DNA of 64,000 bases from Ketobacter alkanivorans (GTDB lineage Bacteria; Pseudomonadota; Gammaproteobacteria; Pseudomonadales; Ketobacteraceae). Shown here piece by piece: positions 24,728 to 35,832 of the stretch; the first letter of the stretch is position 1; each line of letters starts with the position of its first letter. Where the stretch lies: assembly GCF_002863865.1 (NCBI RefSeq), contig NZ_CP022684.1, positions 248,001 to 312,000 of the forward strand, read 5' to 3'. Below the pieces are notes generated by a model, which saw nothing but the letters and a program-made list of their open reading frames with translations, had not been told where the DNA came from and made no database searches. Both the position numbers and the translations under genes were made by a program.

Positions 24728-25678
24728 TTAATGCTGATCTATTTTGTATCCCAGCAGGTTCACCTCTTGAGCCTGCTGTACAGTGGTACCAATGGCGATC
24801 TTGCCAGTACCGTGCAGAGCCGCTTCCCTTCGATGGAGTCTGATTGAGGTTCCATCGCCCTCGCGCTTGCCACGTTGGGCTTCTACGTAGGTTCCGTTTG
24901 TGCTGTGATCGGTCAGAATAGCTTCACCCCAGCGAAATTCAATGCGCGCATGAGTCCGCGAAGCTAGCGCACTGTCGATTACGAGATCGCAGTGGGTTTC
25001 CCGTCCGATGATGAATGCCCCCTGCCCGGCTGCTAATTCATACACTTTACCCCGATAATAAATTTGCAAACTCAGTGGTTGGCTTTCTAATTGGGTGAGC
25101 TGAGTCATCTGTGTGGCATTGATCATGGACGTGGAGTCTTCACGGTCCCACACGATTTCCTGCACTCGAATGGGCTTTGATTTGCCTTTGACTCGAGCGG
25201 TCTGATAGGGGCGCAACTGAAATTCCTGCTGCGTAGCTAATCCGGATACGGTGGTATCTGTGGCTATAATTCGACCTGATTCGCACAGCGCAGCCACCCG
25301 TGCAGCCACGTTCACGGTGTCGCCGAATGGGTGCCCTTCGTCATATTCAATGGGGCCGTAATGGAATCCAATGCGAATTTTAATAAAGTGATCGTGAGCA
25401 ACGGGGGTTTGAAAGAAATGCTGCTGCATATCGATAGCGGCCAATGCAGCGTCTTCTATTTTAGCAAACATGATCATCGCCTCGTCACCAATGGTTTCAA
25501 CCAAATGGCCGTTATGTTGAGAGGCGTGGTGGACAATGCGGTTCAGGCTTTCGCTGATGCAATCATGGGCATCGGTATCACCCAGGTTCTCGTAGAGCTG
25601 GGTACTGCCTGAAACATCAGCAAACATGATGACAATGTGATCTGGCAGATCTTGATTCAAGTGATTGGCCCACAGCAA
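24728..25678 (-). CDS. Class III adenylate/guanylate cyclase with C-terminal FHA domain
   Basis: A 316-residue soluble protein. Residues about 13-180 form a class III nucleotide cyclase domain: IVIMFADVSGSTQLYENLGD (first metal Asp), ETIGDEAMIMFAKIED (second metal Asp), GFHYGPIEYDEGHPFGDTVN and VAARVAALCESGRI. Residues about 205-300 form an FHA phosphothreonine-binding domain with FIIGRETHCDLVIDSALASR, THARIEFR and TDHSTNGTYV. It could make cAMP and respond to phosphorylated partners. The only in-frame start that keeps the first beta strand is TTG 25678, as a stop codon lies seven codons further up. It is divergent from hisI, 57 bp apart. Confidence 0.86.
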   Translation of the reverse strand: MLWANHLNQDLPDHIVIMFADVSGSTQLYENLGDTDAHDCISESLNRIVHHASQHNGHLVETIGDEAMIMFAKIEDAALAAIDMQQHFFQTPVAHDHFIKIRIGFHYGPIEYDEGHPFGDTVNVAARVAALCESGRIIATDTTVSGLATQQEFQLRPYQTARVKGKSKPIRVQEIVWDREDSTSMINATQMTQLTQLESQPLSLQIYYRGKVYELAAGQGAFIIGRETHCDLVIDSALASRTHARIEFRWGEAILTDHSTNGTYVEAQRGKREGDGTSIRLHRREAALHGTGKIAIGTTVQQAQEVNLLGYKIDQH

Positions 25679-25735
25679 TGGATGTACGGTATGATTCTAA
25701 GTATACAAAACATTCGAGCCCTGTAAAAAAACACT

Positions 25736-26170
25736 ATGAATAGATTTAAAGCGTTAGAAAAAAGTGAGGTTGGATTTCGGACACCTTTGGATGAAATGAT
25801 GCGCCATATCAAGTTCAACGATCAAGGGTTGATTCCAGCGGTGGCGCAACAATTCGACACCAAGGAAGTGTTGATGATGGCCTGGATGAATAGAGATGCG
25901 TTACAAGAGACCCTTGATACGGGGCGTGTGTGCTATTGGTCGCGGTCCCGAGGCGGCTTGTGGCGCAAAGGTGAAAGCAGCGGGCAGATTCAACTGTTGA
26001 AGACGCTGGCTTTGGATTGCGATGGCGATACTGTTTTGATGCAGGTAGATCAGAAGGGGCCGGCTTGTCATACCGGTCGACGAAGTTGTTTCTTTTACCA
26101 GGTGGATGGCAGTGAGATCACTGTTAACGCCGATGTGTTGATTTCCCCGGATGAGCTGTACAAAAAATAA
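25736..26170 (+). CDS. hisI: Phosphoribosyl-AMP cyclohydrolase
   Basis: Histidine biosynthesis enzyme opening the purine ring of PR-AMP, cytoplasmic and zinc-dependent. The 144-residue protein is the monofunctional HisI type, without a HisE domain. Family motifs are VLMMAWMNRDALQETLDTGR, CYWSRSRGGLWRKGESSG and the metal site LDCDGDTVLMQVDQKGPACH with TGRRSCFF. It is a stand-alone gene, not in a his operon, followed by a bidirectional terminator and facing ppsA. Confidence 0.95.
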   Translation: MNRFKALEKSEVGFRTPLDEMMRHIKFNDQGLIPAVAQQFDTKEVLMMAWMNRDALQETLDTGRVCYWSRSRGGLWRKGESSGQIQLLKTLALDCDGDTVLMQVDQKGPACHTGRRSCFFYQVDGSEITVNADVLISPDELYKK

Positions 26171-26194
26171 GCTTATGTCGATCTACATGTCGAT

Positions 26195-26229
26195 AAAAAA
26201 GGGGAGCAATCATGCTCCCCTTCTCTTTT
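26195..26229. terminator. Bidirectional intrinsic terminator between hisI and ppsA
   Basis: A perfect 8-bp stem GGGGAGCA/TGCTCCCC (26201-26208 and 26213-26220) with a 4-nt loop. It is preceded by six A and followed by TTCTCTTTT, so it works in both directions for the convergent genes. Confidence 0.85.
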
Positions 26230-26249
26230 CCTGTTGCGCTTACTGCTGA

Positions 26250-28616
26250 TCAGGTATGGTTTTCAGCCAGATAGAACCATGTATCCAACACTGAATCAGG
26301 ATTCAGAGATACGCTGTTGATACCAATATCCATCAGCCAACGCGCCAGATCAGGATGATCGGATGGGCCCTGGCCACAAATCCCCACATATTTATCGGCC
26401 TTGATACAGGCCTCTATGGCTTTCTGCAGCAACGCTTTTACTGCCGGATCACGCTCATCAAACAAGTGGGAGACAATGCCAGAGTCACGATCCAGGCCCA
26501 GCGTTAGCTGTGTCAGGTCGTTCGAGCCGATGGAGAAGCCATCGAAATGCTCCAGAAACTGCTCAGCCAGCAATGCATTGGTGGGCAGTTCGCACATCAT
26601 GATGACGCGCAATCCGTTCTCACCGCGTTTGAGGCCGTTTTCTTCCAGCAGTTTAATGACCTGTTCGGCTTCACCCACTGTGCGTACGAAGGGCACCATC
26701 AGTTCGACGTTATCCAGCCCCATTTCTTCACGCACTTTTTTCATGGCACGACATTCAAGCTCGAAGCAATCGCGGAAGCTTTCGGAAATGTAACGGGATG
26801 CACCGCGGAAGCCCAGCATGGGGTTTTCTTCTTCCGGCTCGTACAATTTGCCGCCAATCAGGTTGGCATACTCGTTGGATTTAAAGTCCGAAAGACGCAC
26901 GATGACTTTCTTGGGATAGAAAGACGCGGCCAACGTGGAAACACCTTCAACCAGCTTTTCGATATAGAACTCAACCGGCCCGGCATAGCCTGAAGTACGG
27001 CGTTGCACGGCTTGCTTCACATCTTTTGGCAGTGTTTCATAGTTCAGCAGTGCTTTCGGGTGCACACCGATCATACGATTGATGATGAATTCCAGTCGGG
27101 CCAAGCCGATACCGGCGTTTGGCAGAGCCTGGAAGTCAAAGGCACGATCAGGATTGCCCACGTTCATCATGATCTTGAACGGTAGGTCTGGCATGGATTC
27201 AATGGAATTCTTCTGAACATCGAACACCAGTTTACCGTCATACACCAAACCGGTATCACCTTCAGCGCAGGATACAGTAACTTCCTGGCCTTCTTGCAGA
27301 ATGTCTGTGGCATCACCACAGCCCACTACCGCTGGGATACCAAGCTCACGGGCGATGATGGCCGCGTGACAGGTACGGCCACCACGATTGGTGACGATGG
27401 CTGAAGCACGCTTCATGATCGGCTCCCAGTCGGGGTCGGTCATGTCTGTTACCAACACATCGCCAGGCAGAACTTTGTCCATCTCACGCAGGCTGGTAAC
27501 CAGTTTCACACTACCGCTGCCAATTCGGTGCCCGATGGAGCGGCCTTCCACCACAACCTTGCCAGTTTCTTTCAGCAGGTAGCGCTCCATCACGTTGGTC
27601 TGACGGCTTTTTACTGTCTCAGGGCGAGCCTGAACGATGTACAGCTTGCCGTCATCACCGTCACGTGCCCATTCCACATCAACCGGGTGGTCATAGTGCT
27701 TTTCGATGATCATGCACTGTTTAGCCAGCGCTTGAACTTCGTCATCGGTAATAGAAAAACGCTGACGATCTTCTTTTTCCACATCCACCGTTTCAACGGA
27801 CTTGGTGGTGGTGTTTGCGCTGCCGTAAATCATTTTTACCGCTTTGCTACCCAGGTTTCGGCGCAGGATCGAAGGTCTACCCGCTGCCAGCGTGGGTTTG
27901 TGTACATAGAATTCATCAGGGTTAACCTGGCCTTGCACAACGGTTTCACCCAGCCCGTAGGCTGCAGTGATGAACACAACGTCGCGGAAACCGGACTCGG
28001 TATCCAGTGAGAACATGACGCCGCTGGAGCCGGTTTCGCTGCGCACCATGCGTTGAATGCCTGCAGACAGGGCAACATGGCGATGCTCGAAGCCTTGGTG
28101 TACTCGATAGGAAATAGCGCGATCGTTGTACAGTGATGCAAATACTTCTTTTACCGCATGGAGAACGTTATCGACACCATGGATGTTGAGGAAGGTTTCC
28201 TGCTGGCCTGCAAATGATGCATCAGGAAGATCTTCTGCTGTGGCGGATGAGCGAATCGCCACAGACATGTGCTCATTGCCGTCTTGCAATTTGGAATAAG
28301 CTTCCTTGATGGCGCTTTCCAGTGCGGGCTGCAATGGCGTGTTAATGATGGATTCGCGAATCTCTTTACCGACTTCGGCAAGCTGGTTCACGTCATTAAC
28401 ATCGAGCTTGTCGAGGGCATCGTTGATCTTTTTATTAAGTCCGCTTTGCTCCAGGAACTCGCGGTAGGCTTGGGCTGTGGTGGCAAAGCCACCCGGTACA
28501 GATACACCCGCACCAGACAGGTTACTGATCATTTCACCGAGAGAGGCGTTTTTACCACCTACTTTCTCGACATCGTTCTTGGACAGTTCCTGGAACCAGA
28601 TTACATAATCGCTCAA
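26250..28616 (-). CDS. ppsA: Phosphoenolpyruvate synthase
   Basis: Gluconeogenic enzyme making PEP from pyruvate and ATP with AMP and Pi as products; 788 residues, normal length. Domains are an N-terminal ATP-grasp ([39 protein letters not shown]), the swivelling phosphohistidine domain with catalytic His in [15 protein letters not shown] (residue about 422), and the C-terminal TIM barrel with [20 protein letters not shown] and [19 protein letters not shown]. The start codon is TTG at 28616, with GGGAG 8 nt upstream; no ATG fits better. It is divergent from the ppsR-type regulator gene. Confidence 0.96.
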   Translation of the reverse strand: MSDYVIWFQELSKNDVEKVGGKNASLGEMISNLSGAGVSVPGGFATTAQAYREFLEQSGLNKKINDALDKLDVNDVNQLAEVGKEIRESIINTPLQPALESAIKEAYSKLQDGNEHMSVAIRSSATAEDLPDASFAGQQETFLNIHGVDNVLHAVKEVFASLYNDRAISYRVHQGFEHRHVALSAGIQRMVRSETGSSGVMFSLDTESGFRDVVFITAAYGLGETVVQGQVNPDEFYVHKPTLAAGRPSILRRNLGSKAVKMIYGSANTTTKSVETVDVEKEDRQRFSITDDEVQALAKQCMIIEKHYDHPVDVEWARDGDDGKLYIVQARPETVKSRQTNVMERYLLKETGKVVVEGRSIGHRIGSGSVKLVTSLREMDKVLPGDVLVTDMTDPDWEPIMKRASAIVTNRGGRTCHAAIIARELGIPAVVGCGDATDILQEGQEVTVSCAEGDTGLVYDGKLVFDVQKNSIESMPDLPFKIMMNVGNPDRAFDFQALPNAGIGLARLEFIINRMIGVHPKALLNYETLPKDVKQAVQRRTSGYAGPVEFYIEKLVEGVSTLAASFYPKKVIVRLSDFKSNEYANLIGGKLYEPEEENPMLGFRGASRYISESFRDCFELECRAMKKVREEMGLDNVELMVPFVRTVGEAEQVIKLLEENGLKRGENGLRVIMMCELPTNALLAEQFLEHFDGFSIGSNDLTQLTLGLDRDSGIVSHLFDERDPAVKALLQKAIEACIKADKYVGICGQGPSDHPDLARWLMDIGINSVSLNPDSVLDTWFYLAENHT

Positions 28617-28894
28617 GGTCGTTCTCCCTACCTTGTAAAATGTGGAATCTAGGCACTTTTGGTGCCTGGCCTAAAACAAGCACAGTACAGTGCCCGCTCC
28701 GTTAGCGCGACCGGTCGTTCGCTGCCGAAATGAGCAGGAATAATGTACTGAGAAGGTACTCTCAGCCATTAGCAGCCGCGCGGCGTTTCTTTTTGAGACG
28801 CAAGATTCTACTAAAAAAGGCAATAAATTACTCGTTCTAAATGGGGTTTCACGTTAAATTATTGCGACGATTTTGCCAAGCCCAGGAAGCACTT

Positions 28895-29713
28895 ATGAAG
28901 CGTACGGTATTTTTTATTTCAGATGGCACAGGGATTACAGCAGAGACCCTCGGGCACTCTCTCCTGGCCCAGTTTGATACCGTCGATTTCGATCAAATTA
29001 CCATTCCTTATGTGAAGGATGAGGAAAAGGTGCGGGATGCTGTGTCCCGAATTAATAAGGCAGCCATGTCGGACGATATGCCACCTTTGGTGTTCAGCAC
29101 GGTCATTAACGACGATATTCGCGTCATGCTGAGCCAAAGCAAGGCATTCATGCTGGATATCTTCTCCAGCTTTCTGAAGCCGCTTGAAGGCGCGCTAGGG
29201 GCTGAATCCTCGTATTCTGTGGGTAAATCGCACTCTATAGTGGATGATCAGAGCTACAAGGTGAGAATTGACTCGGTTCACTATGCTTTAGACAACGACG
29301 ACGGTGCCCGAACCCGGCATTATGATATGGCCGATGTGATTTTGATTGGTGTGTCCCGCAGTGGTAAAACGCCGACCTGTCTGTATCTGGCCCTGCAGTT
29401 CGGCATTAAGGCGGCCAATTATCCGCTAACCGAAGACGATCTGGATGACCTTAATTTACCCAAGGCGTTGCGCGAGCATCGCAGCAAGCTGTTTGGCCTG
29501 AGCATCGAGCCCGAGCGCCTTGCTGCCATCCGCACCGAACGCAAACCTAATAGTCGTTACGCCTCGATCAACCAATGTGAAAGCGAAGTTCGCGGTGCCG
29601 AGGCTATCTTTAACCGGTTTGGAATCCCCTACGTAAACAGTACCCACGCTTCTATTGAAGAGATTTCCACGAAGGTAATTGAAGCAGCTGGCATCAAGCG
29701 TAGATTAGCTTAA
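28895..29713 (+). CDS. ppsR: PEP synthase kinase/pyrophosphorylase regulator
   Basis: Bifunctional regulator that inactivates PpsA by ADP-dependent phosphorylation and restores it by Pi-dependent dephosphorylation (DUF299 family). 272 residues; [20 protein letters not shown] begins the family-typical N-terminus. The ADP-binding loop is [20 protein letters not shown] near residue 150. ATG 28895 is favoured: AGGAAG lies 5 nt upstream, and the upstream ATG 28841 lacks both. It is divergent from ppsA across 278 bp, the conserved arrangement. That gap contains no other supported gene. Confidence 0.94.
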   Translation: MKRTVFFISDGTGITAETLGHSLLAQFDTVDFDQITIPYVKDEEKVRDAVSRINKAAMSDDMPPLVFSTVINDDIRVMLSQSKAFMLDIFSSFLKPLEGALGAESSYSVGKSHSIVDDQSYKVRIDSVHYALDNDDGARTRHYDMADVILIGVSRSGKTPTCLYLALQFGIKAANYPLTEDDLDDLNLPKALREHRSKLFGLSIEPERLAAIRTERKPNSRYASINQCESEVRGAEAIFNRFGIPYVNSTHASIEEISTKVIEAAGIKRRLA

Positions 29714-29755
29714 AATCAATTACTTAAAGATCATACCTGAAGCTGATTCTATATA

Positions 29756-31093
29756 ATGAAACCTGATAGAGCGCTGTTGTTTTGCGAACTACCCTACGGA
29801 AATTCACTGGATCGCTTTGCGCAAATACGTCCATTGGGGCATGCAGTACTACTGGATAGTGGCGACAGTTACCAGGATCATATTGACGTCTACACTGCTG
29901 CGCCAGTGCGCACTTGTGTGTTGAATGCACAAAATCAGGATCTACCACAAGCCCTATCGGACTTACGCCACCAACTGAAGGCTTACGAGGTTAAGGCGCG
30001 TCCAAACCATCCTGCCCCTGGTTGGTTTGGTGTCTGGAGCTATGATTTAGGTGAAATTACAGAATCCATTCGAATCAAGCGTGATGATTCAGACTTGCCG
30101 CTGCTGTGGATGGGGTTTTACCCTGCCCTGATTGTCAGCAATCATCGCACCAGGCAGACGCAGCTGGTCACATTAGAGGGCTTCGAAGCCCAGGGCGAAC
30201 AATTGAAGGCGGCATACCTGTCTGCGACTCCCGAGCCGCCGCACGCCTCTCCAGCCGATATTGCATTCAGCCTTGTTGACGAGTTCGTCGGCGACATGCC
30301 ACCGGCCGTGTACCGCCAACTGTTTTCTCAGGTGCAGGAATATATCTGCAGTGGAGATTGTTATCAGATCAATCTTGCGCAACGTTTTCAGGCGCCATTC
30401 ACGGGTTCCCCTTGGCAGGCCTACCGCAAGCTGCGTCAACAGCAGACAGCCCCGATGGGTGGATACATCGAAACTGAGCAATGGGCGTTGTTGAGCCTTT
30501 CACCTGAGCGTTTCATTCGTTGTACCGACCGTTCGGTGGAAGCAAAGCCGATTAAGGGCACTCGACCACGCAGTGCCGATATGACGATGGATGCGCAGCT
30601 CAAATACGACTTGCAACACAGCGACAAGGATCGTGCTGAAAACCTGATGATCGTGGATTTGTTGCGTAACGATCTGGGGCGCACCTGCGAGATTGGCTCG
30701 GTGCGGGTTGATAAGCTTTTTGATATCGAAAGTTTCAGTGCGGTACATCATATGGTTAGCACCATTACTGGCACCTTAAAACCGGATCTGGATGTGTTGG
30801 ATCTTCTGGTGGGTGCGTTTCCTGGTGGCTCTATCACTGGAGCCCCCAAACGTCGGGCTATGGAGGTGATCGAAGAGCTTGAACCCAACGGGCGTGGGCT
30901 TTATTGCGGCAGTTTATTGTATGTCGACGTGTGCGGCCGCATGGATTCGAGCATTCTGATTAGATCTTTGGTGGCGCGACAGGGAATGATCAGTTGCTCA
31001 GGCGGCGGCGGAGTCGTGGCTGACTCCACCTGTGATGCCGAGTATCAAGAGATCCAGGACAAGATTGGAAACCTTCTTAAGTCCCTTCAGTAA
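29756..31093 (+). CDS. pabB: Aminodeoxychorismate synthase component I
   Basis: Converts chorismate and glutamine-derived ammonia to 4-amino-4-deoxychorismate for folate synthesis. The 445-residue protein has the TrpE/PabB N domain and the chorismate-binding domain, with KPIKGTRPRSADM (the PIKGT nucleophile Lys of PabB), DRAENLMIVDLLRNDLGRTC, GGSITGAPKRRAMEVIEELE and GLYCGSLLYVDVCGRMD. PIKGT rather than the anthranilate synthase PIAGT supports PabB. It lies 42 bp after ppsR and faces thrH, 9 bp away. The partner PabA is not in the window. Confidence 0.95.
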   Translation: MKPDRALLFCELPYGNSLDRFAQIRPLGHAVLLDSGDSYQDHIDVYTAAPVRTCVLNAQNQDLPQALSDLRHQLKAYEVKARPNHPAPGWFGVWSYDLGEITESIRIKRDDSDLPLLWMGFYPALIVSNHRTRQTQLVTLEGFEAQGEQLKAAYLSATPEPPHASPADIAFSLVDEFVGDMPPAVYRQLFSQVQEYICSGDCYQINLAQRFQAPFTGSPWQAYRKLRQQQTAPMGGYIETEQWALLSLSPERFIRCTDRSVEAKPIKGTRPRSADMTMDAQLKYDLQHSDKDRAENLMIVDLLRNDLGRTCEIGSVRVDKLFDIESFSAVHHMVSTITGTLKPDLDVLDLLVGAFPGGSITGAPKRRAMEVIEELEPNGRGLYCGSLLYVDVCGRMDSSILIRSLVARQGMISCSGGGGVVADSTCDAEYQEIQDKIGNLLKSLQ

Positions 31094-31102
31094 TGCATTG
31101 AA

Positions 31103-31720
31103 TTATAAGGCCAAATCCCTGTTGGAAGCCTTAATGAACTCCAGCTTCAGCTCTTCATAAGTATGAACCGCCGGGAACTGGGGAAACTCCTCAATCACAT
31201 TCTTGGGGGCTTTAAACAGAATGCCGGCTTCTGCCTCACTCAGCATGGTCGTGTCGTTGTAAGAATCCCCTGCCGCTATGCAGCGGTAATTCAAGGAATG
31301 AAATGCTTTCACAGAGGAGCGTTTCGGGTCGGCCTGCCGTAGCTTGTAATCTACAATGCGACCGTCCTCAGCCACCTCAAGGCGATGACAGAACAGGGTC
31401 GGCCAGCGCAATTGGCGCATCAAAGGCTGCGCAAACTCGTAGAAAGTATCTGACAGAATGACTACCTGAAAGCGCTCCCGGAGCCAATCCACAAACTCCA
31501 GTGCACCGTCCATCGGCCCCAGGGAATCGATCACTTCCTGAATTTCATTCAACCCCAGTTTATGCTCGTTCAATATAGAAAGGCGCTGTTTCATCAGCAC
31601 ATCGTAATCGGGAATGTCGCGGGTGGTGGCTTTAAGTGCTTCTATACCGGTTTTCTCGGCAAAATTGATCCAAATTTCCGGTACCAGAACCCCTTCCAGG
31701 TCAAGACATGCAATTTCCAC
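31103..31720 (-). CDS. thrH: Phosphoserine phosphatase/homoserine phosphotransferase ThrH
   Basis: HAD-family enzyme of 205 residues found in Pseudomonas-type bacteria, with phosphoserine phosphatase activity and phosphotransfer to homoserine. The nucleophile motif is LDLEGVLVPEIW, in which Glu takes the place of the second Asp of DxDxT, as is typical of ThrH. Later motifs are VVILSDTFYEF (motif II), DPKRSSVKAF (motif III Lys) and AAGDSYNDTTMLSEAEAGI (motif IV). Its presence is a useful marker for the Pseudomonadales. Confidence 0.93.
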   Translation of the reverse strand: MEIACLDLEGVLVPEIWINFAEKTGIEALKATTRDIPDYDVLMKQRLSILNEHKLGLNEIQEVIDSLGPMDGALEFVDWLRERFQVVILSDTFYEFAQPLMRQLRWPTLFCHRLEVAEDGRIVDYKLRQADPKRSSVKAFHSLNYRCIAAGDSYNDTTMLSEAEAGILFKAPKNVIEEFPQFPAVHTYEELKLEFIKASNRDLAL

Positions 31721-31958
31721 AACGTTCTCCAGTTAACGAGTTGATCTGAGGTTTTTCGCTGGCCGCAACTCTAGCGATATTCGAGTCCGCTTGCAATGTG
31801 CACTGATTGATACACAAGGGCACTTTCAGACGGTTTTTATATTCTATCCGGTTATATATCAGTTTCATTCTTATATTTCGGTCTGTTCACTTTCTTTGCT
31901 AGAATACGCGCCCTCCGAGAGGTATGACGAATCAAGAGCAGTGAGTAGAGAGGCAAGC

Positions 31959-32693
31959 ATGAGTTTAACCCAAGCAGACGCGCAAGCATGGAACAGTGAT
32001 CTGGAATCCAAGAGCCCCCAGGAAATTCTGGCAGCCGCTTTGGATAAGTTTGATGATAACCTGGCAATTTCCTTCAGCGGCGCTGAAGACGTTGTATTGG
32101 TTGATATGGCTGCCAAACTTGGCAAGCCGTTCCGTGTATTCACGCTGGATACCGGCCGCCTGCACCCGGAAACGTATCGTTTTCTGGAAAAGGTTCGAAC
32201 TCACTACGGCATCAAGATCGAGGCAACCTTCCCTGAAGTGGCCCAGGTTGAAAAGCTGATCGAAGAGAAAGGCATGTTCAGCTTCTATCAGGATGATCAC
32301 AAAGAGTGCTGTGCGATTCGCAAGGTTGGCCCTCTGCGCCGCAAACTGTCTACGTTGAGCGCATGGGTAACCGGCCAGCGCAAGGATCAAAGCCCTGGTA
32401 CTCGTGTGGATATTCCTGTGATCCAGATTGATGGTGCATTCTCCACCGAATCCAATCAGTTGATTAAATTCAACCCTCTGGCAAACTGGAGTTCCGAGGA
32501 AGTGTGGGCCTACATCCGCACCAATGAAGTTCCTTATAATGAACTGCATGAAAAAGGTTTCACCAGTATCGGCTGTGAGCCATGCACGCGAGCAGTTCTG
32601 CCTAACCAGCATGAGCGTGAAGGTCGCTGGTGGTGGGAAGAAGCAACCGCCAAAGAGTGTGGCTTGCACGCCATTAATGTCGATAAAAAGTAG
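31959..32693 (+). CDS. cysH: Thioredoxin-dependent adenylylsulfate reductase (4Fe-4S CysH)
   Basis: Reduces activated sulfate to sulfite in assimilation. The start is [11 protein letters not shown] at 31959, giving 244 residues. The PP-loop-like segment [18 protein letters not shown] is followed by [20 protein letters not shown]. Four cysteines of an iron-sulfur cluster are visible as [14 protein letters not shown] and [11 protein letters not shown]. These make it an APS-using enzyme rather than a PAPS-only reductase. The redox-active C-terminal Cys is in [10 protein letters not shown]. The gene with a CKKC motif follows after 12 nt. Longer in-frame starts (31791) have no support. Confidence 0.94.
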   Translation: MSLTQADAQAWNSDLESKSPQEILAAALDKFDDNLAISFSGAEDVVLVDMAAKLGKPFRVFTLDTGRLHPETYRFLEKVRTHYGIKIEATFPEVAQVEKLIEEKGMFSFYQDDHKECCAIRKVGPLRRKLSTLSAWVTGQRKDQSPGTRVDIPVIQIDGAFSTESNQLIKFNPLANWSSEEVWAYIRTNEVPYNELHEKGFTSIGCEPCTRAVLPNQHEREGRWWWEEATAKECGLHAINVDKK

Positions 32694-32705
32694 CGAGATA
32701 GAGCG

Positions 32706-33041
32706 ATGAAAATTACTCTGGTTAAGAAAATTCTAGCGGATGGCTCACCCTGCAAGAAATGCGGGGAGGTAATCGGCCGACTGGAAGATTCAGGCCAAAT
32801 CGATCGAATCAACGAAATTCTGGTGGCCGATGAGCGTGACCCTACAAGCGCCGGCATGTTATTGGCTGCTGAGCTGAACGTTGATCGTGCCCCCTTCTTT
32901 GTGGTGGATTATGATGATGGTCGCCAGAGTGTTTACACGGTTTACTTCAAGTTTGTGAAGGAAGTGCTGGATCAGCAGACAGAAGAGAAAGATGAATTAA
33001 AAGAAATCCTGCATAACAACCCGGATCTCGATTTTCTCTGA
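32706..33041 (+). CDS. Thioredoxin/glutaredoxin-like CxxC protein encoded next to cysH
   Basis: A 111-residue soluble protein. The CxxC motif DGSPCKKCGEVIGRLEDSG lies at residues about 16-19, then the adjacent strand RAPFFVVDYDDGRQSVYTVY with a conserved Pro that resembles the cis-Pro of thioredoxin folds. The C-terminus is acidic and helical. It starts 12 nt after cysH and ends in a shared bidirectional terminator. A dedicated redox partner of the APS reductase is likely but not proven; members of this conserved family are usually annotated as hypothetical. Confidence 0.72.
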   Translation: MKITLVKKILADGSPCKKCGEVIGRLEDSGQIDRINEILVADERDPTSAGMLLAAELNVDRAPFFVVDYDDGRQSVYTVYFKFVKEVLDQQTEEKDELKEILHNNPDLDFL

Positions 33042-33063
33042 TATCCGCCTTTGTTTTGGCAAT

Positions 33064-33101
33064 AAAAAGGCCCTGTAGAAGTATATCTACAGGGCCTTTT
33101 T
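33064..33101. terminator. Bidirectional terminator between the cysH operon and cysB
   Basis: The stem runs AAAAAGGCCCTGTAGA (33064-33079) against TCTACAGGGCCTTTTT (33086-33101) with a 6-nt loop. Perfect pairing and the A/T flanks allow termination in both directions. Confidence 0.9.
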
Positions 33102-33114
33102 GCTGAGGAGCTGG

Positions 33115-34110
<996 letters not shown>

Positions 34111-34260
34111 TTATTTGGCTTCGGGGTTATAACAATATGAAAATATATTCCTTTGCAGAATAGGACAGAATCGTTAAATTTACCAACCTCAAAACTTCAG
34201 ATTGTTAAATAATTTTCTGTTATCGCCATTTCAACTTAGAAGAGATTGTCGGCATCGTCT

Positions 34261-35046
34261 ATGGATATCGTAGTTTATATACTGGCGGGAGCCGCTGTTG
34301 GTTTTGCTGTAGGGGTTACCGGTGTTGGCGGTGGCTCATTAATGACCCCTCTTTTATTACTGTTCGGCTTTCCGCCTCATGTTGCCATCGGTACTGATCT
34401 TCTTTATGCCTCCATCACCAAATCGGGTGGCGTCTTTGTCCATAAACGTCAAGGCACCATACGCTGGAACATCGTATTTACACTGTTTGCCGGTAGCCTG
34501 CCTGCCAGTTTAGCAACCATTTATGTCCTGCATACCTACTTTCAGGATTCGGAATCTTACGGGCACGTGCTGACCTCCATGCTTGGAGTAATGCTTATAC
34601 TCACTTCCATCGTGCTGTTGTTTCGTAAGAAGATAATTGCTGAGTCTCATGATCATGAGGCCACAGGCTTTCTGGCTCATTTGCAAAGGCACTCCCCCCG
34701 CTATACCTGGGTCATGGGAATTGCCTTGGGCATTATGGTTACTTTGTCTTCGGTAGGAGCCGGGGCATTTGGGGCTGCTATCTTGCTGCTGTTATACCCT
34801 CGTATGCCGTCCATACATGTGGTTGGCACTGATCTCGCCCACGCCGTTCCGTTAACGCTGGTGGCGGGTACAGGGCATTTACTGTTGGGAAATGTCGATT
34901 TTTATCTGCTGGGGTCGCTGTTGATTGGCTCACTGCCTGCTATTTATATAGGTACCAAAGTGGCTACCCGCCTTCCTGAGAAGTTTTTACAGCCCATGCT
35001 GGCAAGTATGTTGTTGTTATTGGGGGTTAAATACGCGTTTTTTTGA
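34261..35046 (+). CDS. TauE/SafE family anion (sulfite) exporter
   Basis: Inner-membrane permease of about 261 residues with eight predicted helices. The family repeat is seen at GVTGVGGGSLMTPLLLLFGF and later at SSVGAGAFGAAILLLLYPRM. The motif PHVAIGTDLLYASITKSGGVFV with HKRQG in the first loop is conserved. It may export sulfite or a related sulfonate, fitting its place next to cysB. I prefer ATG 34261 over the TTG at 34246. The last 20 bp overlap the convergent universal stress gene. Confidence 0.85.
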   Translation: MDIVVYILAGAAVGFAVGVTGVGGGSLMTPLLLLFGFPPHVAIGTDLLYASITKSGGVFVHKRQGTIRWNIVFTLFAGSLPASLATIYVLHTYFQDSESYGHVLTSMLGVMLILTSIVLLFRKKIIAESHDHEATGFLAHLQRHSPRYTWVMGIALGIMVTLSSVGAGAFGAAILLLLYPRMPSIHVVGTDLAHAVPLTLVAGTGHLLLGNVDFYLLGSLLIGSLPAIYIGTKVATRLPEKFLQPMLASMLLLLGVKYAFF

Positions 35047-35551
35047 GGCGAGGCCGGGTTTGGCTCTCCCTCATCATAGTAGTAGGCACTAAATAGATTG
35101 GCACTTGAGACAACTGCAGCACTTTGGTTGCGACCGATCCTATCGCGGTGCTCCTGTTTGAGTGGCCGCCATGGGTGCCCATCACGATCAGATCGGCATC
35201 AATTTTCTCCGCTGTATCTAAAATCACTTGGCAGGCGTCACCGTCATAGACCTGCACATCACATATACACTCTGTAGACCCCTTGAAGTCAATAAAGTCC
35301 TCTTCGAACGCCTGCCTGACACGGGCTCTGATGGTGGTCATCACAGCCTCGTAACCATGGTGTTTCAACGCAGCCTTATCTTTCTGCGGCACATAGGTTT
35401 CCAACAACGCCCCTGCAAACACACTAACAGGCTCTACCGCATGCACCACGGTAACCTGGGCATTGTGCCTGCTCGCAAGCTCACACACATGCTCCAGAAT
35501 GAAAGGGCCAAACAAGCCGAGATCGGCAGCATAGAGGATGTTATTTAACAT
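35027..35551 (-). CDS. Universal stress protein (UspA family)
   Basis: Small stress-response protein of 174 residues. The Usp fold is seen in NILYAADLGLFGPFILEHV at the N-terminus, and the ATP-binding signature is GTHGGHSNRSTAIGSVATKV, with LQLSQVPIYLV closing the fold, matching G-2x-G-9x-G(S/T). A C-terminal basic tail (RPRLKKTRI) is extra. It overlaps the tauE-like gene end by 20 bp on the other strand. The 281 bp between this gene and the next (35552-35832) holds no supported feature. Confidence 0.87.
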   Translation of the reverse strand: MLNNILYAADLGLFGPFILEHVCELASRHNAQVTVVHAVEPVSVFAGALLETYVPQKDKAALKHHGYEAVMTTIRARVRQAFEEDFIDFKGSTECICDVQVYDGDACQVILDTAEKIDADLIVMGTHGGHSNRSTAIGSVATKVLQLSQVPIYLVPTTMMRESQTRPRLKKTRI

Positions 35552-35832
35552 TAATTAACAGAACTTCAACGGCGAAATGTATGTTTATTGACCATCTTTA
35601 GATCATAGCAGGTGACGTCGTTTTTGCCTGTTATGCGCACAGTAAATAATAAAGAAGGGGTAACTAAATTCGGTTAGGTGAGATGCAGTAAACGCAGACA
35701 ATACTTCTGATCAAAATAGCGACTTACTGCTCATTCTGGAAATTACAAATTGGTTTAGTTTGAGATGCTTAACTACTTTTAAGGTACGAAAACGCCGCAT
35801 TTTTCATTAACGTATTAGGTAGTCGTTGCTGT

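Noticed and set aside
26547-26993. Long antisense frames inside ppsA, and similar ones inside metH, cysH and the czc genes
   Set aside because: They mirror the codon pattern of the true genes and give no recognisable protein.
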